A stretch of 64,000 nucleotides of DNA from Martinezella lusitana (lineage in GTDB: Bacteria > Pseudomonadota > Alphaproteobacteria > Rhizobiales > Rhizobiaceae), in assembly GCF_010668395.1 (NCBI RefSeq), contig NZ_WUEY01000001.1, positions 372,001 to 436,000 on the forward strand, read 5' to 3'. The translations under genes and the position numbers were made by a program. Below are positions 17,888 to 26,332 of the stretch, piece after piece (position 1 is the first letter of the stretch; every line of letters starts with the position of its first letter). The notes beneath the pieces were generated by a model. It did not search any database and was not told the DNA's origin. It saw nothing but the letters and a program-made list of their open reading frames with translations.

Positions 17888-18928
17888 TCAGGCAGCAGCC
17901 GAAGCGGACCCGGCCGTCGACACTTCCGAGATGGTCTTCAGAACCTGCGAAGCGATCTGGTAGGGGTCGCCTTGCGAGTTCGGGCGACGATCTTCGAGAT
18001 AGCCCTTGTAGTCGTTCTTGATGAAGGAATGCGGAACGCGGATCGAGGCACCGCGGTCGGCAACGCCGTAGCTGAACTTGTTCCACGGAGCCGTTTCGTG
18101 CTTGCCGGTCAGACGCAGGTGGTTGTCCGGACCGTAAACAGCGATATGCGCTTCGAGGTTCTTGTCGAACTGAGCCATGAGCGCTTCGAAATAGGCCTTG
18201 CCGCCGACTTCGCGCATGAACTTGGTCGAGAAGTTGCAGTGCATGCCCGAGCCGTTCCAGTCGGTGTCGCCGAGCGGCTTGCAATGGAACTCGATGTCGA
18301 TGCCGTACTTTTCGCACAGACGCAGCAGCAGGTAGCGAGCCATCCAGATCTGGTCGGCGGCCTTCTTGGAGCCCTTGCCGAAAATCTGGAACTCCCACTG
18401 ACCCTTGGCCACTTCGGCGTTGATGCCTTCGTGGTTGATGCCTGCTTCGAGGCAAAGGTCGAGGTGCTCTTCAACGATCTCGCGGGCGACATCGCCGACG
18501 TTCTTGTAGCCGACGCCGGTGTAGTACGGACCCTGCGGAGCCGGATAGCCAGATTCCGGGAAGCCGAGCGGACGGCCGTCCTTGTAGAAGAAATATTCCT
18601 GCTCGAAGCCGAACCATGCGTCTTCATCGTCGAGGATGGTCGCGCGGCTGTTGGTTTCATGCGGGGTCACGCCATCGGGCATCATGACTTCGCACATGAC
18701 GAGAGCACCGTTGGTACGGGCCGGGTCCGGATAGATGGCGACGGGCTTCAGCACGCAATCGGAGCTGCGGCCTTCGGCCTGCATCGTTGACGAACCATCG
18801 AAGCCCCAAAGCGGAAGCTGCTCGAGCGTCGGAAATACGTCGAATTCCTTGATCTGCGTTTTACCGCGCAGGTTCGGTACCGGGGTGTACCCGTCGAGCC
18901 AGATGTACTCGAGTTTAAATTTCGTCAT
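17888..18928 (-). CDS. glnII: Glutamine synthetase II (eukaryotic-type)
   Basis: ATP-dependent ligase joining ammonia to glutamate, 346 residues, matching the short GSII enzyme of rhizobia rather than the 470-residue GlnA. Motifs: YIWLDGYTPVPNLRGKT at the N-terminus, WGFDGSSTMQAEG (about 41-53), the glutamate-binding stretch WFGFEQEYFF, the PQGPYYTGVG segment, and GINAEVAKGQWEFQ. The ATG at 18928 is chosen over one four codons upstream because it gives the canonical MTKFKLEYIWLDG. A sigma-54 promoter lies about 95 bases upstream and gstI diverges from it. GSII is typically induced by NtrC under nitrogen limitation. Confidence 0.96.
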   Translation of the reverse strand: MTKFKLEYIWLDGYTPVPNLRGKTQIKEFDVFPTLEQLPLWGFDGSSTMQAEGRSSDCVLKPVAIYPDPARTNGALVMCEVMMPDGVTPHETNSRATILDDEDAWFGFEQEYFFYKDGRPLGFPESGYPAPQGPYYTGVGYKNVGDVAREIVEEHLDLCLEAGINHEGINAEVAKGQWEFQIFGKGSKKAADQIWMARYLLLRLCEKYGIDIEFHCKPLGDTDWNGSGMHCNFSTKFMREVGGKAYFEALMAQFDKNLEAHIAVYGPDNHLRLTGKHETAPWNKFSYGVADRGASIRVPHSFIKNDYKGYLEDRRPNSQGDPYQIASQVLKTISEVSTAGSASAAA

Positions 18929-18972
18929 TACGCACCTCATAACAGTTAATCAGGCGAAGTAGGAAAACTTGC

Positions 18973-18988
18973 CCGGCGCGCCCGCCGG
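18973..18988 (-). promoter_or_regulatory. Hairpin in the glnII mRNA leader
   Basis: Perfect 6-bp stem ccggcg / cgccgg with a 4-base loop, flanked by an outer pair aggaa (18961-18965) and ttcct (18993-18997). It lies in the untranslated leader, 45-60 bases before the glnII start. Inverted repeats in the glnII leader have been implicated in translational control by GstI in Rhizobium leguminosarum (recalled, not checked). Confidence 0.6.
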
Positions 18989-19022
18989 AAAATTCCTCAC
19001 TACGAACGGCTGCTAGATGAGA

Positions 19023-19038
19023 TGCATTTGCTGTGCCA
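19023..19038 (-). promoter_or_regulatory. Sigma-54 (-24/-12) promoter of glnII
   Basis: On the minus strand the sequence reads TGGCACAGCAAATGCA: the invariant GG (19037-19036) and GC (19025-19024) are exactly 10 bases apart, and the -24 block TGGCAC is perfect. Transcription would start near 19011, giving a leader of about 83 bases. It fits the known NtrC/sigma-54 control of rhizobial glnII. Confidence 0.82.
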
Positions 19039-19370
19039 GATCAGATCGACACGGGACCCGTGAGGCAAGATTTTTATGATTCAGCCGTATTCGAACAAGG
19101 TTTCGGAGCATCAACCGCCGGATTCTTTTCAAATCGCCGAGGTCGTCCCAACCAGGCTGCCAAGATGTCGCAGGCTCGCCGGCCCCGGAATGGATTGGCA
19201 AATTGGCAGATCAAAGAAGCGGCATCGACCGCGCCATCGTCGAGTTGCCTATAATTTCATCATTCAGCATTTTTTTTAAGCGGAATGGTGATATTTGCCT
19301 TCGGCTTTGCTATATATGAGCTGTCTCTTGAAGCGCGCCCGCTTGAACACCAAAAAGGGAGAGACAACGA

Positions 19371-19562
19371 ATGGCAATCAGTACCCGGCACGAAACCGCA
19401 AAGATCTATCAGTTTCCCGTCACGGCCCGCCCCACGGCGGTCAGCCAGCGTCCGAAGGTGAACCTCACCCCGGATATCGGCCCGACCATTGCCACGGCCG
19501 CATTCGACAGCTGGTATCACGAAGCCGCTATCGTCGAATCCGACGAGACCCGCAAGCAGTAG
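19371..19562 (+). CDS. gstI: GstI: glutamine synthetase II translational inhibitor (DUF2735-type)
   Basis: Small protein of 63 residues with the motif AKIYQFPV near its N-terminus, typical of DUF2735. Length, position and orientation (upstream of and divergent from glnII) match gstI of Rhizobium leguminosarum, whose 63-residue product inhibits glnII expression at the translational level. The ribosome site is strong (aaagggagaga). It is charged and has no membrane or signal segment, so a cytoplasmic role is expected. The gene is short, but its coding character is clear and its neighbour is diagnostic. Confidence 0.85.
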   Translation: MAISTRHETAKIYQFPVTARPTAVSQRPKVNLTPDIGPTIATAAFDSWYHEAAIVESDETRKQ

Positions 19563-19571
19563 GCATCAGCT

Positions 19572-20207
19572 TTACAGCGCTATGTAGCGATCCGAGCGAT
19601 GATTGATCGCGACGAAGAGATTGAGCGCGATGGCGCCAATCACCGAGCAGATGACCACAGGAGGCGTGGTCACCGCAAAAGCGACGGCGAGCACGCACAA
19701 GTCGATGGCAAGCTGCACAAGCCCTGCCCGAATGCCGAAACGCTCCTGCAGATAAATCCCCAAAATACCCACGCCGCCGAGGCTGGCGCGATGACGGTAA
19801 AGCGCGAGCAGCCCGAAACCGAGCAGGATGCCGCCGAGGAGCGCCGACCATAGCGCATTGATGTGCGCCACGTCGAACAGGAGCGGCTGCAGGTTGGTGA
19901 GCAGAGATGTCAGCGCGATGGCGATGAAGGTCTTGACGGTGAAGACCGGGCCGAGCTGTTTCAGCGACAGATAGAAGAACGGCAGATTGACGACGAAGAA
20001 GGCCAGGCCGAAGTTCACGCCGATTGCATAGTGCAGCAGGAAAGCGATGCCGGCGGTGCTGCCCGTCAAAAGGCCCGCGCTCGAAAGGCAGAACAAGCCG
20101 AGCGACGAAATCAGGCTGCCGGACAGTATGCCCTGAAAGTCCTCGACCCATGAATGCCGGGTCGCAGATGTATTCCAGACGCCAAATGCGCTCTTCGCGT
20201 TCGCCAT
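19572..20207 (-). CDS. YitT-family membrane protein
   Basis: Integral membrane protein of 211 residues with five or six hydrophobic spans, including SSLGLFCLSSAGLLTGSTAGIAFLLHY and GVNFGLAFFVVNLPFFYLS, the layout of the YitT/YczE (DUF161) group. The start at 20207 is preferred because it is preceded by aggggaaa and yields MANAKSAFG; an upstream ATG at 20303 adds an unlikely stretch. It ends 9 bases from the convergent gstI stop. The family function is poorly known; it is annotated as a putative permease. Confidence 0.8.
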   Translation of the reverse strand: MANAKSAFGVWNTSATRHSWVEDFQGILSGSLISSLGLFCLSSAGLLTGSTAGIAFLLHYAIGVNFGLAFFVVNLPFFYLSLKQLGPVFTVKTFIAIALTSLLTNLQPLLFDVAHINALWSALLGGILLGFGLLALYRHRASLGGVGILGIYLQERFGIRAGLVQLAIDLCVLAVAFAVTTPPVVICSVIGAIALNLFVAINHRSDRYIAL

Positions 20208-20314
20208 GTGCTTTCCCCTGTGTTTCAAGGCTTCTTTGCTGAAAGCTCGGGCGATAATCAAGCGAAAATACGTAAGCAATACTGACCTATTTGAAATTCG
20301 CAAGATTCGAATAA

Positions 20315-21268
20315 TCAGGCCGATTTGCGCGTAATGAACAGAATGCCGTGGACCGGTTTTCCGCCATCCATGCGAATGACGCTGCGGGAGAGACCCTGCA
20401 CGTCAAAGCCATGATCGGCCAATATCGCCCTCACATAGGCTTCCGAATGCGCGAAACGCAGGGAGTCGCGTAGCACATAGCCGGCCGGCTGCTGCGCATC
20501 CTCGACGGAAAAGGCGAAGACGGCGCCATCGGCCGCCAGCCTGCGCACGATCGCCATGACACCCTGCAGAGCGCCCAGATACATCAGCACATCGGCGGCG
20601 GTGATCAGGTCCGCGCGGCCCGGCCCAAGTCCGGCATCGAACACGCCGGACAGATCCGGCTCCAGCGACAAGTCGGCCTGGCCGAGATGGTCGTAGACTT
20701 TCTTCTCGGCCGCCTTGGCAAGCATGCCCTTCGACAGGTCGTAGCCCTCGAGCCGGTCGACATGGGCACGGATCTCCGGCCCAAGCAGGCCCGTGCCGCA
20801 GCCGAGATCGATGGCGAGGCGGAAATGTTTCGGGATATCGGCCGTCTCGGCGATCAGCGCCGCAAGCTTGCCGGGCACGCTGTAGCCGAGCTTCTCGACC
20901 AGCGAGGTTTCGAAGCGGTCGGCGTAGTCGTCGAACAGCCGCTCGACATAAAGGCTCGGCGGGCGGTCGGGCATGTCGGCGCCGCCGAGAACGGCAAGCT
21001 TCAGCCGGGCGCCGAAGACGTCTCCCGCATCGAGCGCCAGCACCTCGTTCAGCGCGGCGAGCGCGCCGGGCACATTTCCGGCCTTCTCGTGATAGGTCGC
21101 AAGCGTAAACCATCCCGCCGCCCAGCGCGGCGACAGTTCCAGCGCCTGCTCCATCAGCTCGGCAGCGCTCGCAGGCTCGCCGCTTTCGGCAAGCATCTTC
21201 GCATAGTCGGCGCGGCGGTCTGCGATGACATCGCCGGAGGAAAGCTGGCTCGGCAGCATCGGTTTCAT
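20315..21268 (-). CDS. TPR-containing class I SAM-dependent methyltransferase
   Basis: Protein of 317 residues. The N-terminal part (about 15-100) forms TPR-like helical repeats (LAESGEPASAAELMEQALEL; YHEKAGNVPGALAALNEVL). The C-terminal methyltransferase domain starts with the SAM-binding motif AIDLGCGTGLLGPEI (152-166) and continues with a DLSKGMLAKA acidic loop and DLITAADVLMYLG. The start at 21268 was chosen because the longer open frame upstream has no coding character. The substrate is unknown; TPRs suggest a protein partner or protein substrate. Confidence 0.85.
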   Translation of the reverse strand: MKPMLPSQLSSGDVIADRRADYAKMLAESGEPASAAELMEQALELSPRWAAGWFTLATYHEKAGNVPGALAALNEVLALDAGDVFGARLKLAVLGGADMPDRPPSLYVERLFDDYADRFETSLVEKLGYSVPGKLAALIAETADIPKHFRLAIDLGCGTGLLGPEIRAHVDRLEGYDLSKGMLAKAAEKKVYDHLGQADLSLEPDLSGVFDAGLGPGRADLITAADVLMYLGALQGVMAIVRRLAADGAVFAFSVEDAQQPAGYVLRDSLRFAHSEAYVRAILADHGFDVQGLSRSVIRMDGGKPVHGILFITRKSA

Positions 21269-21424
21269 CCTGTTTGACGCCCGGCTTTGAACTCGGCCAC
21301 AAAAAAACTCAAGTCCTATTTCAGGCAGAGGCCCGTTTGAGGTATGCGCCGGGCAAAAGTGCTTGCGAGTCACCAGCCCCGGCCCTATCTCAACACCACC
21401 GACTGCCATCATGGAGACGTCAGT

Positions 21425-21691
21425 ATGTCCGATCAGGTGAACAGATTCCTTGGCGACTCGCCCGGCCGCACGCTGGTGAAGCTCATCATCGTGTCGCTCG
21501 TGGTCGGCTTCGTGATGAAGTTCTTCGGCTGGCGGCCGCTCGATTTTCTGAATGGCGTCCGCCGGTTCATCGTCGATCTCTGGCACAGCGGCTTTGCTGC
21601 GCTTGGCGAATTCGGCGACTATCTGCTGCTTGGCGCAACCATCGTCATTCCACTCTTCATCATCCTCCGCCTGTTCAATTATCGCCGCTGA
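21425..21691 (+). CDS. Small membrane protein (DUF6460-like)
   Basis: Protein of 88 residues with two membrane spans (about 18-36, KLIIVSLVVGFVMKFFGW, and 64-84, LLGATIVIPLFIILRLF) separated by an amphipathic segment containing RPLDFLNGVRRFI. This layout matches a small conserved alphaproteobacterial family of unknown role. It precedes the CAP-domain lipoprotein by a single base, so the two genes are probably co-transcribed. Confidence 0.75.
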   Translation: MSDQVNRFLGDSPGRTLVKLIIVSLVVGFVMKFFGWRPLDFLNGVRRFIVDLWHSGFAALGEFGDYLLLGATIVIPLFIILRLFNYRR

Positions 21692-21692
21692 C

Positions 21693-22196
21693 ATGACCTC
21701 TCAGATACTGACCTGCACGCGCCGCGATGCGCTGCGCCTCGCCGCCCTTGCGCTCACCGCGTCCGTCGCGGGCTGCGCCACGCCGCCCGCCCGTGTTTCC
21801 AACACGCCCGCCAGCGACCAGACCGCCTCCGCCCTGCCGCTCGTGAATGCACTGCGCGCCAAGAACGGGCTGCCGCCATTGAAGATCGATACCGCCGCCA
21901 GCGCCGCGGCCGTCTATCAGGCACGGCGCATGGCGGATACCGGCAAGATGGAGCACCTGATCGGCATCGGCGACGATTTCGGCAAGCGGGTCAAGGCAAG
22001 CGGCGTCAAGCTGCCGGCAGCCGAGAACATTGCCGAAGGCCAGCACGACGTGAACGCGGCGGTGACGGCCTGGATCAATTCGCCGAAGCATTTGCACAAC
22101 ATGCTCGGCAAATATGATGGTCTTGGCGTCGCTCTTGCCTATACCCCCTCTTCCGGTGGCAGGCCTTATTGGTCCATGGTGCTTTCCTCGAACTGA
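21693..22196 (+). CDS. CAP/SCP-domain lipoprotein
   Basis: Secreted protein of 167 residues with a CAP (SCP/PR-1, YkwD-like) domain. The N-terminus has a twin-arginine-like TRRDALRL followed by a hydrophobic stretch and a lipobox ending SVAGC (C28), so it is a predicted lipoprotein. The CAP core shows LVNALRAKNGLPPLKID, the helix AAVYQARRMADTGKMEH, AENIAEG and AVTAWINSPKHLHNML. The conserved His and Glu positions are present. Proposed roles of bacterial CAP proteins are surface or ligand binding. It is next to a small two-span membrane protein upstream and a MATE pump 16 bases downstream. Confidence 0.85.
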   Translation: MTSQILTCTRRDALRLAALALTASVAGCATPPARVSNTPASDQTASALPLVNALRAKNGLPPLKIDTAASAAAVYQARRMADTGKMEHLIGIGDDFGKRVKASGVKLPAAENIAEGQHDVNAAVTAWINSPKHLHNMLGKYDGLGVALAYTPSSGGRPYWSMVLSSN

Positions 22197-22212
22197 GGAG
22201 GCTTAGCGCAAC

Positions 22213-23562
22213 ATGGATGTCCAACAGGGGAGCGGGAGGGTTCTGCCCTTCGACGTGACGCATCGGCTCGTGCTGTCGATCGCGATTCCGATGACGCTGG
22301 GCTTCATGACGACGCCACTGCTCGGCCTCGCTGGGACCGCGGTCGTCGGCCGCCTCGGCCAGCCGGATGCGCTGGCGGGACTTGCGATCGGAGCGGTGCT
22401 TTTCGACCTCATCTTTGCAAGTTTCAACTTCCTGCGCGCCTCCACGACAGGTCTTACCGCCCAGGCCTATGGCCGCCATGACCGGCACGAACAGCAGGCC
22501 GTCTTCTGGCGGGCGCTGATATCGGCGGTCGGTTGCGGAATCCTGCTCGTGCTGCTGTCGCCCCTGCTGCTTTGGCTCGGCATCAAGCTGATGGGGCCGC
22601 AGGGCGGCGTCGCCGATGCGACACGCACCTATTTCTCCATCCGCATGCTTTCAGGGCCGGCCGCCCTTGCCAATTATGCGCTGCTCGGCTTCGTGCTCGG
22701 CCGCGGCCAGGGCCGCATCGGACTGCTGCTGCAAACGGTCATCAACGGCGTCAACATCGCGCTGGCCATCGTGCTCGGCCTCTGTCTTGGCTGGGGTGTG
22801 GCCGGCGTTGCCTGGGGCACGCTGATCGGCGAAGCGAGCGGCACGCTGCTGGGCCTGACGATCGTGCTGCGCAGCTTTGCCGGCGAGGCGCGCCCGCCCC
22901 GCGCGGAACTGCTGTCGCGCGCCAAGCTCACGCAGCTGTTCGCGCTCAACCGCGATATCCTGATCCGCACCTTCGTGCTGATCGGCGCCTTCACGCTGAT
23001 GACGCGCATCGGCAACAGCTTCGGCGCCGTCATGCTGGCCGCCAATGCGGTGCTGATGAACTTCTTTCTGCTATCGGGCTACTATCTCGACGGGCTGGCA
23101 AACGCTGCCGAGCAGATCACCGGCCGCTCCATCGGCGCCAATTATCGCCCGGCCTTCGAGCGCGGGCTGAAGCTGACCGGGCTCTGGTCCTTCGGGCTGG
23201 CGCTTGCAGCCGCCGTCTTCTTCTTCACCGTCGGCCCGGCGCTGATCCGCCTGCTGACGACCTCGGAGGACGTTCGCGTCGCCGCCGAAACCTATCTGCC
23301 CTGGGCGGCGATCACCGGGCTTACCGGCGCGCTCGCCTTCCTGATGGATGGGGTCTTCATCGGCGCCACATGGTCGCGCGAGATGCGCAACCGGATGCTG
23401 ATGTCCTTCGGCGGCTACCTCGTGGCGCTTGCCGTCTTCGTGCCGACGCTCGGCAATCACGGCCTCTGGATGGCCATGAACGCCTTCCTGCTGTTCCGCG
23501 GCATCTTCCTCGCCATGGGCCTGAAGAAGCGCGCGGATCAGACGTTCCGGCTCGCCCAGTAA
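22213..23562 (+). CDS. MATE-family efflux transporter (DinF-like)
   Basis: Multidrug and toxin extrusion protein of 449 residues with about twelve hydrophobic spans in two halves. The first half contains GLAGTAVVGRLGQPDALAGL, the second RTFVLIGAFTLMTRIGNSFG and GYYLDGLANAAEQITGR, which are typical of the DinF branch. It likely exports organic cations with proton or sodium exchange. Its last 25 bases overlap the 3' end of pyrD, which is transcribed in the opposite direction, so there is no room for a separate terminator. Confidence 0.9.
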   Translation: MDVQQGSGRVLPFDVTHRLVLSIAIPMTLGFMTTPLLGLAGTAVVGRLGQPDALAGLAIGAVLFDLIFASFNFLRASTTGLTAQAYGRHDRHEQQAVFWRALISAVGCGILLVLLSPLLLWLGIKLMGPQGGVADATRTYFSIRMLSGPAALANYALLGFVLGRGQGRIGLLLQTVINGVNIALAIVLGLCLGWGVAGVAWGTLIGEASGTLLGLTIVLRSFAGEARPPRAELLSRAKLTQLFALNRDILIRTFVLIGAFTLMTRIGNSFGAVMLAANAVLMNFFLLSGYYLDGLANAAEQITGRSIGANYRPAFERGLKLTGLWSFGLALAAAVFFFTVGPALIRLLTTSEDVRVAAETYLPWAAITGLTGALAFLMDGVFIGATWSREMRNRMLMSFGGYLVALAVFVPTLGNHGLWMAMNAFLLFRGIFLAMGLKKRADQTFRLAQ

Positions 23563-24626
23563 TCCAGGCTGGTATCGCGGAGATCGCGGATCGAGGCCAC
23601 CCGCGCACGATCGACCAGCTTCGAGAGATCAGCGACGATGCGGCCCGGCAATCCCGGCCCTTCGTAGACCATGCAGGAATAGAGCTGCACGAGATCGGCG
23701 CCGGCCTTGATCTTCTCCAGCGCCGTTTCGGCGGACGACACCCCGCCGACGCCGACGATCGGCAGCGCGGCGCCGACGCGACGCCGCATCTTCGCCAGGA
23801 CGACGGTCGATTTCTCGAAGACCGGCTTGCCGGAAAGGCCGCCCGCCTCCTTGGCCTGCCGCTGATCCTTCAGCCCATCGCGCGAAAGCGTGGTGTTGGA
23901 GACGATCAGACCGTCAAGCGCGTGCGACAAGGTCTCGGCAGCGATGTCGTCCATGCCCTCCTCGGTCAGATCGGGAGCGATCTTGAGGAAGACGGGAATG
24001 CGTTTGCCGGCCTGCGCCGCTTCCTCGTCACGCGCGGCAAGCACGGCCGACAACAGGGCGGACAGGCTTTCGCGCGCCTGCAGGTCGCGCAGGCCGGGCG
24101 TGTTCGGCGAGGAAATGTTGGCGGTGAAATACCGCGCCACGGAATAGAAGCGGCGGATGCCGGCCACGTAGTCGGCGATACGGTCGGCGCTGTCCTTGTT
24201 TGCGCCGATGTTGACGCCGATGAGGCCGTTGCCGCGGATGGCCTTGAGCCGCTGGAAAGCCGCCTCGTGACCCTCGTTGTTAAAACCGAGACGGTTGATG
24301 ACGCCTTCGTCCTCGACGAGGCGGAAGATGCGCGGGCGCGGATTGCCCGGTTGCGCCTTCGGCGTCACCGTGCCGATTTCCGTGAAGCCGAAACCGAGCT
24401 TCAGCAGCGCCTCCGGCACTTCGGCATTCTTGTCGTAGCCGGCCGCCATGCCGATCGGATTGGCAAAATCGAGGCCGGCCACGGTCTGGCGCAGGCGGGA
24501 ATCGGCACTGACGCGGCAGGCCGGCACCAGGCCGGACTTCAGCGCCGATATCGACATGCCGTGCGCGGTTTCCGGATCGAACAGGAACAGGCCGCGCCGG
24601 CCGAGATCGCGAAAGGCGCCGATCAT
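23538..24626 (-). CDS. pyrD: Dihydroorotate dehydrogenase (quinone), class 2
   Basis: Membrane-associated flavoenzyme of pyrimidine synthesis, oxidising dihydroorotate to orotate with ubiquinone, 362 residues. Motifs: GLDFANPIGMAAGYDKN (about 49-65), FTEIGTVTPKAQPGNPRPRIFRL, NRLGFNNEG, the catalytic serine region NISSPNTPGLRDLQ, and IVGVGGVSSAETALEKIKAGADLVQLYSC. The N-terminal amphipathic helix typical of class 2 enzymes is present. Its start overlaps the stop of the upstream DUF952 gene (ATGA), indicating an operon. Confidence 0.95.
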   Translation of the reverse strand: MIGAFRDLGRRGLFLFDPETAHGMSISALKSGLVPACRVSADSRLRQTVAGLDFANPIGMAAGYDKNAEVPEALLKLGFGFTEIGTVTPKAQPGNPRPRIFRLVEDEGVINRLGFNNEGHEAAFQRLKAIRGNGLIGVNIGANKDSADRIADYVAGIRRFYSVARYFTANISSPNTPGLRDLQARESLSALLSAVLAARDEEAAQAGKRIPVFLKIAPDLTEEGMDDIAAETLSHALDGLIVSNTTLSRDGLKDQRQAKEAGGLSGKPVFEKSTVVLAKMRRRVGAALPIVGVGGVSSAETALEKIKAGADLVQLYSCMVYEGPGLPGRIVADLSKLVDRARVASIRDLRDTSLDYWASRNV

Positions 24627-24967
24627 TCCGCCATCTCCGGAAAGACGTGAGCGCCGTCGGACCCGAGCGGCAGCGGCTTTTCCCAGAGCACGGCCGAAAG
24701 CAGCAGCGGCGCATAGAGATGCGGGAAGAGATCGCCGCCACGCGAGGGTTCGAAGACCAGCTTGTCGCCAAGCGCGTCGCCGTCGACCGCCACGAGCAGC
24801 AGGCCGGCCTGGCCCGCGAAATAGAGTTCTGCGGTTTTCCTTGCCTGCTTCGCGGTGGAGAAATGAATGAAGCCGTCAGTCAGATCGATCGGTGCGCCAT
24901 GAAAAACGCCGGTTTGTCTGGCTTGCTGCCAGAGCGCGTCCGGCACGATCTTGTAAACCACTGGCAT
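24623..24967 (-). CDS. DUF952-family protein
   Basis: Small protein of about 114 residues of the DUF952 family, recognised by VYKIVPDALWQQA, DGFIHFSTAKQARKTAELYF and FPHLYAPLLLSAV. The function is unknown. In-frame ATGs at 24967, 24976 and 24979 are possible starts; 24967 is preferred for its spacing from the AGGG element. The stop overlaps the pyrD start by four bases, as often seen for this gene pair. Confidence 0.82.
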   Translation of the reverse strand: MPVVYKIVPDALWQQARQTGVFHGAPIDLTDGFIHFSTAKQARKTAELYFAGQAGLLLVAVDGDALGDKLVFEPSRGGDLFPHLYAPLLLSAVLWEKPLPLGSDGAHVFPEMAE

Positions 24968-25084
24968 GGCGATCATCATCCCTATGTAAAGCTGCCCTGA
25001 TAGGGCTTTGCACGAAAACATCCGCCGATGTCCACGGTTTCCGTGATGGATTCGGCGTTTGACGCAGAAAATCCGGAGGATGAC

Positions 25085-25513
25085 ATGACGAAGGAACTGA
25101 AAATCGGCTTTGCGGCCATGCTTCTGCCCGCCGCTATTCTTCTCTCCACACCGGCTCTGTCAGCCGAACCTGATGCGGGGCGCTTTCAGCTGGAACGCAG
25201 CGGCGACCACTTCATCCGCCTCGACCGGCAGACGGGCGCCATGTCCATTTGCCAGGATCAAGCCGGCAATCTCGTCTGCCGCATGGCCGCCGACGAGCGC
25301 AGCGCCTATGACGACGAACTGGACCGGCTGGCCGACCGCGTAACGAAACTGGAAAAGACGGTCGCCGCGAACAACGGGTCGAGCCTGCCTGACGATGCCG
25401 AGGTCGATCGCACGCTCGGCATCATGCAGAAATTCATGCGCGGCTTCATGGGCATGGCGAAGGAGTTCCAGAACGAGGAGCAGGAAACCAAGCCTTTGCC
25501 GCAGAAGACCTGA
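25085..25513 (+). CDS. Periplasmic coiled-coil protein, unknown
   Basis: Protein of 142 residues. A signal peptide (about 1-27, ending ALSA) is followed by a short beta-like segment with two cysteines (MSICQDQAGNLVCRM), then a coiled coil (about 80-100, DELDRLADRVTKLEKTV) and an acidic, methionine-containing tail (QKFMRGFMGMAKEF). I do not recognise a family; short exported proteins of this layout are common in rhizobia. A cysteine pair 8 residues apart could form a disulfide. Confidence 0.65.
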   Translation: MTKELKIGFAAMLLPAAILLSTPALSAEPDAGRFQLERSGDHFIRLDRQTGAMSICQDQAGNLVCRMAADERSAYDDELDRLADRVTKLEKTVAANNGSSLPDDAEVDRTLGIMQKFMRGFMGMAKEFQNEEQETKPLPQKT

Positions 25514-25651
25514 AGCCGGCAAATTGCACGGCGAAAGCAAGGGGATAAAGGATCCTATTCCTATGCCGGTCTTTACTCGCCAAAATGCCTCGGTTAACGT
25601 TTTCTGAAGAATTGAGCGCCGGGCGAGCCGGCGCGCGGATGCTGAGCGGCG

Positions 25652-26317
25652 ATGCTGTCACACGAGCAGATATGGGGTGCGATCGACCGGCTTGCCGAGC
25701 GGCATGCCTTGACGCCCTCCGGCCTCGCACGCCGCGCCGGGCTTGACGCCACCTCCTTCAACAAGTCGAAGCGGCTGAGCCAGGATGGACGGCTGCGCTG
25801 GCCGTCGACGGAATCGATCGCCAAGATCCTGGATGCGACGGGAGCCAGCCTCGAGCAGTTTCTGAGCTTCATCCGGCCGGGCGAACTGCCTAATGCCGGT
25901 GCGTCACATGGAATTTCGCCGGCCGGAAATTCCATCCCCCTGATCGGTTTTGCCCAGGCTGGCGCCGGCGGCTTTTTCGACGACGGCGGGTTTCCCGCCG
26001 GCCAGGGCTGGGACATGGTGGAATTTCCGGTTGCGGCCGGGCAGAGAGCCGGCGTCTATGCGCTTGAAGTCCAGGGCGAAAGCATGTTGCCGCTCTATCG
26101 CGACGGCGATATTCTGATCGTCGAGCCAGGCGCCCAGATCCGGAAAAACGACCGTGTGGTGGTGAAGACACGCGAGGGCGAAGTCATGGCCAAGGTTCTG
26201 CTGCGGCAGAGCGCGAAGTCGATAGAACTGTTGTCGCTCAACCCCGAACACCCTAACCGCAGCTTCGACCTTACGGATGTGGAATGGATTGCCCGGATCA
26301 TATGGGCCAGCCAATAG
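25652..26317 (+). CDS. LexA-like S24 peptidase / helix-turn-helix repressor
   Basis: Protein of 221 residues combining an N-terminal helix-turn-helix (about 8-70, TPSGLARRAGLDATSFNKSKR) with a C-terminal S24 peptidase domain. The catalytic Ser144 (QGESMLPLYRDGD) and Lys181 (EVMAKVLLR) are present, and a possible self-cleavage bond lies at Ala103-Gly104 (FAQAGAGGFF). It therefore looks competent for LexA/CI-style RecA-assisted autocleavage. It is not LexA itself, since the DNA-binding domain differs, and no phage genes surround it. It precedes the SNase-like gene by 15 bases and probably shares its transcript. Confidence 0.85.
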   Translation: MLSHEQIWGAIDRLAERHALTPSGLARRAGLDATSFNKSKRLSQDGRLRWPSTESIAKILDATGASLEQFLSFIRPGELPNAGASHGISPAGNSIPLIGFAQAGAGGFFDDGGFPAGQGWDMVEFPVAAGQRAGVYALEVQGESMLPLYRDGDILIVEPGAQIRKNDRVVVKTREGEVMAKVLLRQSAKSIELLSLNPEHPNRSFDLTDVEWIARIIWASQ

Positions 26318-26332
26318 GAAAGTTTTCTCGTT

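Larger units (their letters stand above)
18929..19370. other. Divergent regulatory region glnII-gstI
   Basis: 442 bases holding, from left to right, the glnII leader with a GC-rich hairpin, the leftward sigma-54 promoter, and an A/T-rich region near 19262-19320 with TATATA that probably contains the gstI promoter. I did not find a clear NtrC dimer site by eye. Confidence 0.6.
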
